Below, piece by piece: positions 7,381-12,643 of a stretch of DNA of 13,200 bases (within the stretch, counting starts at the first letter, position 1; each line of letters begins with the position of its first letter). Made by a program: the position numbers and the translations under genes. The stretch is from SZAS-103 sp038323475. Its GTDB lineage: Bacteria > Pseudomonadota > Gammaproteobacteria > Xanthomonadales > Xanthomonadaceae. The stretch is taken from the NCBI GenBank assembly GCA_038323475.1, contig JBBQHA010000090.1, positions 1 through 13,200 of the forward strand, in the 5' to 3' direction. The notes beneath the pieces were generated by a model. It did not search any database. It had not been told where the DNA came from and saw only the letters and a program-made list of their open reading frames with translations.

Positions 7381-9066
7381 TCAGTCCAGGCTGAGCAAGG
7401 GCCGCAGTCCGCCGAAGTAATAGCCCTGGCAGTAGTCCACGCCGATCGCGCGGATACGCTCGTAGACCGCCTCTGTCTCGACCAGCTCGGCGATGGTCTG
7501 CAATCCCATGACCTTGCCGATCCGGTGGATCGCCTCGACCATCGCGAGGTTGACCGGATCGGTCGCGACATCGCGCACGAACTGCCCGTCGATCTTCACG
7601 AAATCCAGCGGCAGCTGCTTGAGGTACGCGAACGAGGACAGGCCGCTGCCGAAATCGTCGAGCGCGAACAGGCAGCCATGGCTTTTCATGCGGGTGATGA
7701 AACTGCCGACCTCGTCGAAGTCGACGATCGCCTCGCCCTCGGTGATCTCGAAGCAGAACGTGCCTCCGGGCGGGAGGTCGCGCGCCTGTTGCTCGGCGAA
7801 ATCGCGGAACTCCGGATCGCTGAGCGACGAACCCGACAGGTTGATCGTCACCAGCTCGGGCAACGAGCGCCCGCTGCCGGCGCGCCAGCGCAACCACTCG
7901 GCGACCTGCGCAGTCACCCAGCGATCGATGCGCCCCATCAGTCCGTAGCGCCGCGCGGCCGGCAGGAATTGGCCGGGCGGAACCAGTTTTCCGCTCGCGT
8001 CCGGCAGGCAGATCAGCACTTCGAGATGGCGCCCGCTCGCACGGCCCTGCGCGGTCGGCACGATGTCCTGGAACATCAGCTGGAAGTCGCCGACCTCCAG
8101 CGCGGTCTGCAGCCGTGGCACCCAGTGCATCTCTCCCTGCCGGCGCGCGACTTCGACGTCGGTGGGTTCGAACAGGTGCACGCGGTTGCGGCCATGTTCC
8201 TTCGCGACCGCGCACGCCGCTTCGGCGGAGATAAGCACATCGTCGATCGTGCGCGCGTCGGGCGGGATCGCAGCGACCCCGACCGATCCGCTGATACCGA
8301 ACTGGCGGTCGCCCCAGGCGAAACGCTGGCTGTCCAAGGCGGCGACCGCCTGCTGCGCGACCTGCATCGCGCGGCTGCTGGTCATCTGCGGCAGCAGCAG
8401 GCCGAACGCATCGTCGCCCACGCGCGCGAGCAGGTCGTTCTCGCCGGCGAGCGCCTGCAACGTGATGGCGGTCTCCTTGAGCAGTGTGTCGCCGGCCGCA
8501 TGCCCGCAGGTATCGTTGACCAGCATGAACTGGTCGAGGTCGATGAAGCACAGCGCGTGCGGGCCGCCACCGGTCTGCGCGTCGGCGAGCAGGCGCCGGA
8601 GCCGGCGTTCGAATTCCTCGCGGTTGTAGAGGCCGGTCAGCGGGTCGTGGCTCGCGCGATGCGCGAGTTCGCGCGTCAGCATCGTGGTCTGCGACGTATC
8701 GCGGAAGATCAGTACGAGCCCCTGCGGCTCGCCCTGCCCGCCCATCAGCACCGACACCGACAGCTGGATCGGACGTTCGCTGCCGTCGCGCGTGCGCAGG
8801 GTCGCGATCGATTCGGCGGCGCTGTGGAACCAGGCCGACAACGCCGCCACGTCCGGATGCGGCGGCGGCTCGCGCATGCCGATCAGCGGCAACACTTCGA
8901 CGACCTGCATGCCGACGGCCGCGTCGCGCATCCAGCCGGTGATGCGTTCGGCGGCGGGGTTGAGATAGTCGATCGCGCCGCCGGCATCGAGGCTGATCAC
9001 GCCGTCGCCGATCGCGCCGAGGATCAACTGCGTCCAGCCTGGTTCGACGGCGTGGAGGTGCGGCAT
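7381..9066 (-). CDS. PAS-GGDEF-EAL cyclic-di-GMP protein, probable phosphodiesterase
   Basis: Soluble signalling protein of 561 residues from ATG 9066. A PAS domain (about 12-125) is followed by GGDEF (about 132-300) and EAL (about 312-561) domains. The cyclase signature reads RVGDDAF (215-221), with the second Gly and the Glu of GGDEF replaced, so cyclase activity is unlikely. The EAL side keeps the expected metal and catalytic residues: Glu349 (EVL), Asn409, Glu440 (FEITE), Asp470-Asp471 (DDFGSG), Lys491, Glu527 (AELVE) and Gln547. It therefore probably hydrolyses cyclic-di-GMP, with the GGDEF domain possibly acting as a GTP sensor (known for several such proteins; inference here). No membrane helices, so the PAS domain would sense a cytosolic signal. 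ATG 9066 has GGGAAG six bases upstream. ATG 9093 and GTG 9102 are in-frame alternatives adding 9 or 12 residues. No partner gene is adjacent. Confidence 0.93.
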   Translation of the reverse strand: MPHLHAVEPGWTQLILGAIGDGVISLDAGGAIDYLNPAAERITGWMRDAAVGMQVVEVLPLIGMREPPPHPDVAALSAWFHSAAESIATLRTRDGSERPIQLSVSVLMGGQGEPQGLVLIFRDTSQTTMLTRELAHRASHDPLTGLYNREEFERRLRRLLADAQTGGGPHALCFIDLDQFMLVNDTCGHAAGDTLLKETAITLQALAGENDLLARVGDDAFGLLLPQMTSSRAMQVAQQAVAALDSQRFAWGDRQFGISGSVGVAAIPPDARTIDDVLISAEAACAVAKEHGRNRVHLFEPTDVEVARRQGEMHWVPRLQTALEVGDFQLMFQDIVPTAQGRASGRHLEVLICLPDASGKLVPPGQFLPAARRYGLMGRIDRWVTAQVAEWLRWRAGSGRSLPELVTINLSGSSLSDPEFRDFAEQQARDLPPGGTFCFEITEGEAIVDFDEVGSFITRMKSHGCLFALDDFGSGLSSFAYLKQLPLDFVKIDGQFVRDVATDPVNLAMVEAIHRIGKVMGLQTIAELVETEAVYERIRAIGVDYCQGYYFGGLRPLLSLD

Positions 9067-9361
9067 GCGCGGCTTCCCGGATGGATTCAGCATCGGTTCC
9101 ACGCGTTGCGGCGTGCCTGCCTACCGACGGTTCCTGGCCTGCGATGTGCCGACGTGCGTACGGACGCGTGCGGCGCGTTGCGGATGCGCATGATGACTCC
9201 CCCGATGCGATGCCTATCCTACAACCAGGCGCGCGCAATGCGACAGCGCAGAGCCCGTCGCATGACGGAGTGGTGGTCGTTGGGATCTTGGGGATGCGGG
9301 GCGATGCAGAGGGCCGCCGCAGGGTGCAGCGCAGACGACGCGGCGTGGCGTCCCTGAAAGT
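9067..9361. other. Gene-free stretch upstream of the cyclic-di-GMP gene
   Basis: I see no convincing gene here. On the minus strand a 34-codon frame (9191 to 9087) starts with ATG preceded by GGGGGAG (9197-9203). Its stop overlaps the ATG at 9093 of the cyclic-di-GMP gene in the arrangement ATGCTGA. Its Arg-rich product resembles nothing I know, so it is at most a candidate leader peptide. A TAGGAT on the minus strand near 9215-9225 could be a -10 box but lacks a recognisable -35. Confidence 0.3.
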
Positions 9362-9394
9362 CTCTCTCCCTGCCTGGGCAGTACAGGGAGAGAG
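9362..9394 (-). terminator. Hairpin terminator of the histone-like gene
   Basis: CTCTCTCCCTG (9362-9372) and CAGGGAGAGAG (9384-9394) form a perfect 11-bp stem with an 11-nt loop, 45 bp past the histone-like stop codon. The minus-strand exit sequence ACTTTC has only a short T run, so it is not a textbook intrinsic terminator and may instead protect the 3' end or need Rho. Confidence 0.55.
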
Positions 9395-9439
9395 TGACGC
9401 GTATTACCTGACTTGCTGACTACGACAGTCGGGGCTGTC

Positions 9440-9808
9440 TTACATCGGAGCCACTGGAGACGCCGGCATTGCCGGAGCCATCGGGGCCTTCTTCTTAGAT
9501 GCGGGCTTCTTTGCGGGCTTCTTTGCAGCCTTCTTGGCTTTCTTGGCAGCCGGCTTCTTGGCGGCAGCTTTCTTCGCAGTCTTCTTGGCAGCTGGTTTCT
9601 TGGCTGCTTTCTTGGCTGTTTTCTTCGCCGCTTTCTTGGCTGCTGGTTTCTTGGCCGCTTTCTTGGCGGCTGGTTTCTTGGCCGCTTTCTTGGCGACTTT
9701 CTTGGCAGCCTTCTTCACTGCCTTCTTGGCCGCCGGCTTCTTGGCGACTTTCTTCGCCGCTTTCTTGGCGGCGGGCTTTTTCTTTGCAGCTGCTTTCTTC
9801 ATAGCCAT
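9440..9808 (-). CDS. Histone H1-like Lys/Ala-rich DNA-binding protein
   Basis: Small, extremely basic protein of 122 residues. Nearly all of residues 4-106 is an imperfect four-residue repeat of the AAKK/PAAKK type, followed by a Pro/Met/Ala-rich end (APMAPAMPASPVAPM). Such proteins resemble the C-terminal tail of eukaryotic histone H1 and bacterial counterparts (chlamydial Hc2, Bordetella BpH2, the KPAA tail of Pseudomonas AlgP), which bind DNA non-specifically and affect nucleoid compaction or expression. The start ATG 9808 has GAGGAG seven bases upstream and is followed by a second Met at residue 3. A hairpin follows the stop. Because the DNA is a repeat, the number of units may vary between strains, and other frames stay open (a Leu/Phe-rich frame on the plus strand is an artefact). 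The gene is preceded by a long untranslated leader carrying its own promoter and hairpins. Confidence 0.88.
   Translation of the reverse strand: MAMKKAAAKKKPAAKKAAKKVAKKPAAKKAVKKAAKKVAKKAAKKPAAKKAAKKPAAKKAAKKTAKKAAKKPAAKKTAKKAAAKKPAAKKAKKAAKKPAKKPASKKKAPMAPAMPASPVAPM
9490..9800 (-). repeat. Imperfect coding tandem repeat of the histone-like gene
   Basis: The minus strand is built from imperfect 12- to 24-bp units encoding AAKK and AAKKPAAKK (on the plus strand, recurring TTTCTTGGC and GGCTTCTTGGC words). Units are degenerate at wobble positions but keep the reading frame. Slippage or recombination between units would change length in steps of whole residues without frameshift. Confidence 0.75.
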
Positions 9809-9884
9809 GATTGACTCCTCGTCTGTTGGCTGTGGGTATTGCCCAGTTTCAACGCAACGGTGCGGGATGCAGCTCCGCGACCGA

Positions 9885-9915
9885 CCGCCGTCACGCCAGC
9901 GGCGATGACGGGCGG
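9885..9915 (-). promoter_or_regulatory. Second hairpin in the histone-like leader
   Basis: CCGCCGTCA (9885-9893) pairs with TGACGGGCGG (9906-9915) with one bulged base, and the interior CGCC (9894-9897) pairs with GGCG (9901-9904) around AGC. It lies about 75 nt before the histone-like start codon and downstream of the terminator-like hairpin. No U tract follows, so any role would be in RNA stability or translation control rather than termination. Confidence 0.4.
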
Positions 9916-9956
9916 ATGGGTTGTGCGCGCCACGGGGACGCGCGTTGTCTCGCTTG

Positions 9957-10140
9957 CGAAAACGCCCGCGTCAGTGACGACGCGGGCGTTCGATGACGGC
10001 ATTCGGGGCGAAGAGGCGAGCTTTTTTTTGAGGGATAGATGCCCTGTGTCCACCAGGATGACGCTCTGGGCGGAGACCGTGTTCGTTCGAATCACTGGCA
10101 GTTCTATCGTTCTCACTCTCTTCCGCAGTTCGTGTCTGCT
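9957..10140 (-). ncRNA. Candidate small RNA or terminated leader upstream of the histone-like gene
   Basis: A transcript of roughly 180 nt is predicted on the minus strand: a strong promoter lies just upstream (10147-10175) and a 12-bp terminator-like hairpin closes it (9961-9990). The interval has no convincing reading frame; a 105-codon GTG frame crosses it but has weak third-position GC and would run through the hairpin. Visible elements are a 5' hairpin CGCAG/CTGCG, an A8 run followed by a C- and U-rich segment (CTCGCCTCTTCGCCCCG) that could pair with ribosome-binding sites, and the 3' GC-rich hairpin. I compared it by eye with 6S RNA and the glycine and guanidine riboswitches and saw no match. 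It could equally be the attenuated 5' leader of the histone-like mRNA. Confidence 0.45.
9959..9990 (-). terminator. Intrinsic-terminator-like hairpin within the leader
   Basis: AACGCCCGCGTC (9961-9972) and GACGCGGGCGTT (9979-9990) form a perfect 12-bp stem with a 6-nt loop. Read on the minus strand, the stem runs out into TTTTCGC. Only four T are present and two of them are paired, so termination is probably partial. It stands about 150 nt before the histone-like start codon, so it would govern readthrough into that gene. Confidence 0.6.
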
Positions 10141-10146
10141 GCGCGA

Positions 10147-10195
10147 AACCTAATCACGTGTCAGCAGAGTGTCAACATGTTTGCGAAAAAAAAAA
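10147..10195 (-). promoter_or_regulatory. Strong sigma70-type promoter with UP-like T10 tract
   Basis: On the minus strand a perfect -35 TTGACA (10175-10170) is followed by exactly 17 bp and then TAGGTT (10152-10147, 4 of 6 to TATAAT). A run of ten T (10195-10186) lies at about -46 to -55, where UP elements contact the RNA polymerase alpha subunit. Transcription would start near 10140 and run toward the histone-like gene. It is the best promoter I see in the window. Confidence 0.7.
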
Positions 10196-10448
10196 CGTCG
10201 CGGTTCACCGGCGACCGATGCGCGCGCAGTCGCGAATGCAATCACGCGCGTATTCGTGCACGCGCGCGAATTGCGCGATGCATCGCGATAGCAAGCAATG
10301 GCGCGGGTTGCGTGCGCGATGCGCGTTTCGACGATGCGTTCCGGAAGCGATCGCATGCACGTCGAATGCGTCGCACGCGCCGCGCATGCACGCGAAAAAA
10401 AAATTTGCGGGCGAGCGATCGGATTCGCGTTTTGCGCGTCGCACAAGC
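10196..10448. other. Gene-free CpG-rich stretch with A-tract and palindrome
   Basis: About 250 bp dominated by CGCG, GCGA and GATGCG words, quite unlike coding DNA here. It contains a perfect 14-bp palindrome, CGCGATGCATCGCG (10274-10287), two copies of GCATGCACG (near 10353 and 10384), and an A9 run followed by TTT (10395-10406). Several frames stay open because stop codons are rare in such composition, but none gives a believable protein. It separates the gcv terminator from the promoter of the histone-like leader. The function is unknown. Confidence 0.5.
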
Positions 10449-10487
10449 AAAAATGCGCGAGCCCGCGACGTCGCCATCGCGGGCCCG
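10449..10487 (-). terminator. Intrinsic terminator of the gcv operon
   Basis: GCCCGCGA (10461-10468) and TCGCGGGC (10477-10484) form an 8-bp perfect stem that extends by three pairs, including one G-U, to 10458-10487. On the minus strand four bases follow and then TTTTT (10453-10449). It starts 23 bp past the gcvPA stop, so the operon appears to end here. Confidence 0.75.
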
Positions 10488-10509
10488 AACGATCTTCAAC
10501 GGAAATTTT

Positions 10510-11859
10510 TCAGCCGACGGCGGCGGAAATCGCGGCGGCGAATCGATCAAGGTCGTCGGCGGATTTCGTTTCGGTCACGCACACGAGCAGCGCGTCGCCG
10601 AGTTCCGGATAGTCCTCGCCGAGCGCGTAGCCCGCGAGCATGCGTTGCCCGGCGAGGTCCTCGACGACTTCCGCCGCGGGCTTCGGCAGCACGAACGCCT
10701 GTTCGTGGAAGTGGGTGCGATCCGGAAACGCGGCGCGCACGCCAGGAATGCGCAGCAGCCGTTCGGCGAGCGCGCGGGAGTTCGCGACGCTGTTCGCGGC
10801 GACGCGACGCAGCCCTTCCGGACCGAGCAACGCCATGTGGATTGTCGCGGCGGTGACGAGCAATCCCTGGTTCGTGCAGATGTTCGAGGTCGCCTTTGCA
10901 CGGCGGATGTGCTGTTCGCGCGCCTGCAGGGTCAACGCGTATCCCATGCGCCCGTCGAGATCGGTGGTACGGCCGACGATGCGACCGGGCATGTTGCGCA
11001 CGAGTTCCTTCTTGCAGCACAGGAAACCGAAGTACGGTCCGCCCGACGACAGCGGCACGCCGAGCGGCTGGCCGTCGCCGCAGACGATGTCGGCGCCGCT
11101 GCCGCCCCACGCGCCGGGCGCCTTGAGCACCGCGAGCGACATCGGATTGACCACCGCGATCACCAGCATGCCGCGCGCGTGCGCCCAGTCGGTCAGCGCA
11201 TCGACCTCCTCGAGCGCGCCGAAGAAGTTCGGCTGCGGGATGACGAGCGCGCTGAACTCGCCTTCCACCGCGTCGAGGCTGGACGGATCGAGATGGCCGC
11301 CCGGGCACGGCAGTTCGACGAGCTCGATGTTCTGCGCGGCGACGATGGTGTGCACGGTCTTGCGGTAGGCCGGATGCACCGAGGTCGGAACGAGTACGCG
11401 CTGTGCGCTCTTCTTGCGGCAGCGTTCGGCCATCAGCACCGCCTCGGCCAGCGCGGTCGCGCCGTCGTACATGGACGCGTTGCTGACGTCCATGCCGGTC
11501 AGCCGGGTCATCATCGTCTGGTATTCGTAGATCAGCTGCAGCGTGCCCTGGCTCGCCTCGGCCTGGTACGGCGTGTAGGCCGAATAGAACTCGCCGCGCC
11601 CGACGATCTGCCAGACCGCCGCCGGGATGTGGTGCTCGTAGGCGCCCGCGCCGGCGAAGTTGAGTTCGATCGCGTCCATCGCCGCGCGTTCGCGCAGCAC
11701 CCGGTTCGTGTCCATCTCCGACAGCCCGGTGGGCACGCCGGCGAGCGCGTGGATCTTCAGGCTCTCCGGGATCTCATCGAACAGATCCTCGATGCTGCCC
11801 ACGCCGATCGCGGCAAGCATGGTGGCGATATCGGTTTCGGTGTGCGGGATAAAGGGCAT
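10510..11859 (-). CDS. gcvPA: Glycine dehydrogenase (decarboxylating) subunit 1
   Basis: Alpha subunit of the split P-protein of the glycine cleavage system. With GcvPB it decarboxylates glycine and transfers the aminomethyl group to the lipoyl arm of GcvH. The 449 residues match the usual length of about 450. Family motifs are FAGAGAYEHHIPAAVWQIV (68-86), SAYTPYQAEASQGTLQLIYE (93-112), TGMDVSNASMYDGATALAEA (121-140), GDGQPLGVPLSSGGPYFGF and KATSNICTNQGL. I chose ATG 11859 (MPFIPHTETD) because that is how the family begins; the longer in-frame start at 11922 would translate a heptamer repeat. No good Shine-Dalgarno is visible. In two-subunit P-proteins the PLP-binding lysine is in GcvPB, so this subunit alone should not be active. 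gcvPB does not follow: a terminator and some 700 bp without genes come next. The gene is the third of the visible gcv genes. Confidence 0.95.
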   Translation of the reverse strand: MPFIPHTETDIATMLAAIGVGSIEDLFDEIPESLKIHALAGVPTGLSEMDTNRVLRERAAMDAIELNFAGAGAYEHHIPAAVWQIVGRGEFYSAYTPYQAEASQGTLQLIYEYQTMMTRLTGMDVSNASMYDGATALAEAVLMAERCRKKSAQRVLVPTSVHPAYRKTVHTIVAAQNIELVELPCPGGHLDPSSLDAVEGEFSALVIPQPNFFGALEEVDALTDWAHARGMLVIAVVNPMSLAVLKAPGAWGGSGADIVCGDGQPLGVPLSSGGPYFGFLCCKKELVRNMPGRIVGRTTDLDGRMGYALTLQAREQHIRRAKATSNICTNQGLLVTAATIHMALLGPEGLRRVAANSVANSRALAERLLRIPGVRAAFPDRTHFHEQAFVLPKPAAEVVEDLAGQRMLAGYALGEDYPELGDALLVCVTETKSADDLDRFAAAISAAVG

Positions 11860-11874
11860 CGGATGGCCAGGGAT

Positions 11875-12017
11875 GGGGAACGAGGAACGGGGAACGGGGA
11901 ACGGGGAACGGCAGCAGAGCACGCGTCACACAAGGCAGGTTGCGAGGAACTCATTCGGACGAGGAAAGTTGAAGCAGCTGGCTTCGACTGTTCCCCGTTT
12001 CCTGTTCCCCGTTCCCC
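11875..12017. repeat. Inverted pair of 7-bp tandem repeats between gcvH and gcvPA
   Basis: Five units of GGGGAAC (11875-11909, the second reading GAGGAAC) face four units of GTTCCCC (11990-12017, the second reading GTTTCCT) across 80 bp. The arms are near-perfect reverse complements over about 28 bp and could fold the gcvH-gcvPA mRNA into a long stem. The 80-bp interior also holds GAAGC-AGCTG-GCTTC (11971-11985). I recall heptamer repeats of the GGGAATG/GGGATTC kind between xanthomonad genes. The spacing is too tight and the units too short for a CRISPR. Confidence 0.8.
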
Positions 12018-12022
12018 AGCTT

Positions 12023-12418
12023 TCAGTGATCCTCGTCCTCGATCATCGAAGCGTAATCGTCCGGATCGAGCATCTCGTCGAGTTCGGCCGCATCGTCCGG
12101 CTTGACCGCGAAGATCCAGCCCTCGCCGTACGCGTCCTCGTTGATCGTCTCGGGCTTGTCGGACAGCGCGTCGTTGACCGCGACGACCGTCCCGGTGACG
12201 GGACTGTAGACGTCGGAAGCGGCCTTGACCGATTCGACGACGGCGCATGCGGTGCCCTGCTTGACGGTGTCGCCGACGCTGGGAAGCTCGACGTACACGA
12301 GGTCGCCGAGCAGGCCTTGTGCGTGTTCGGAAATGCCGATGGTGACGCGTCCGCTGTCCTCCATGCGCGCCCATTCGTGGGACTTGAGGAACTTGAGGTC
12401 GCCTGGAATCTCGTTCAT
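12023..12418 (-). CDS. gcvH: Glycine cleavage system H protein (lipoyl carrier)
   Basis: Lipoylated shuttle protein of 131 residues that carries the aminomethyl group from the P-protein to GcvT and is reoxidised by dihydrolipoyl dehydrogenase. The lipoyl site is Lys65 in VVESVKAASDVYSPV, with the conserved SHEWA near residues 13-17 and GISEHAQ... DLVYVELP at 28-46. The C-terminus is acidic (DEMLDPDDYASMIEDEDH), as usual. ATG 12418 has GGAG five bases upstream and gives the standard N-terminus MNEIPGDLKFLKSHEW; an in-frame ATG at 12505 would add 29 unrelated residues that overlap a likely promoter. The gene is 207 bp downstream of gcvT and 163 bp upstream of gcvPA, wider gaps than in a tight operon. 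Confidence 0.97.
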   Translation of the reverse strand: MNEIPGDLKFLKSHEWARMEDSGRVTIGISEHAQGLLGDLVYVELPSVGDTVKQGTACAVVESVKAASDVYSPVTGTVVAVNDALSDKPETINEDAYGEGWIFAVKPDDAAELDEMLDPDDYASMIEDEDH

Positions 12419-12473
12419 GTCAGCTCCGGGGGGAAATCGGTCGGAAGGAATCGCGCGCCGTGCAGGCCGCGTC

Positions 12474-12502
12474 ATTGTAACGGTGGGCAGCGCGGGTTTC
12501 AG
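12474..12502 (-). promoter_or_regulatory. Candidate promoter for gcvH-gcvPA
   Basis: On the minus strand CTGAAA (12502-12497, 4 of 6 to TTGACA) is followed by 17 bp and TACAAT (12479-12474, 5 of 6 to TATAAT). Transcription would begin near 12467, about 50 nt before gcvH. This would allow gcvH and gcvPA to be expressed separately from gcvT. Confidence 0.5.
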
Positions 12503-12605
12503 CAAACCGCGTCGCGGCGTGGATCACATGCCGGCTTGCTCGTTCCAGGTTCGGCATCCTTGCCTCACCAAGAACTCCTGCCTTCGCTCCTGCTCCGGCG
12601 GCCAT

Positions 12606-12643
12606 CCTCGTGCGAAGTGACACTGTCACTTCGCAGGCACGAG
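12606..12643 (-). terminator. Hairpin spanning the gcvT stop codon
   Basis: TGCGAAGTGACA (12611-12622) and TGTCACTTCGCA (12624-12635) are perfect 12-bp reverse complements around one base; CCTCG/CGAGG (12606-12610, 12639-12643) extends it past a bulge. The stop codon of gcvT (12626-12628) is inside the stem. No T run follows on the minus strand, so this is a terminator only by position; a transcription attenuator, an mRNA 3'-end stabiliser or a protein-binding palindrome are alternatives. Confidence 0.45.

Noticed and set aside
9413..9814. Leu/Phe/Gly-rich 133-codon frame on the plus strand opposite the histone-like gene
   Set aside because: It is the antisense reading of the AAKK repeat; GC-rich repeats keep all frames open. 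The minus-strand gene has a proper Shine-Dalgarno and a known protein type.
9799..10116. 105-codon GTG frame on the minus strand through the histone-like leader
   Set aside because: Third-position GC is only about 70 percent, well below the surrounding genes; it reads through the terminator-like hairpin, overlaps the histone-like start and resembles no protein I know.
9957..10140. 6S RNA, glycine or guanidine riboswitch
   Set aside because: The length suits 6S RNA and the gcv genes suggested a glycine riboswitch, but the diagnostic conserved bases of each are missing by eye and the flanking genes differ from the usual ssrS context.
10150..10550. Overlapping frames of about 90-100 codons on the minus strand
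   Set aside because: All arise from stop-poor CpG-rich sequence, overlap each other and the gcv terminator, and have no protein-like pattern.
11875..12017. CRISPR-like tandem repeats
   Set aside because: Units are 7 bp and directly abutting, with no spacers and no cas genes.
10039..12105. 688-codon plus-strand frame
   Set aside because: Arg/His/Ala-rich antisense shadow of gcvPA, as expected in GC-rich DNA.
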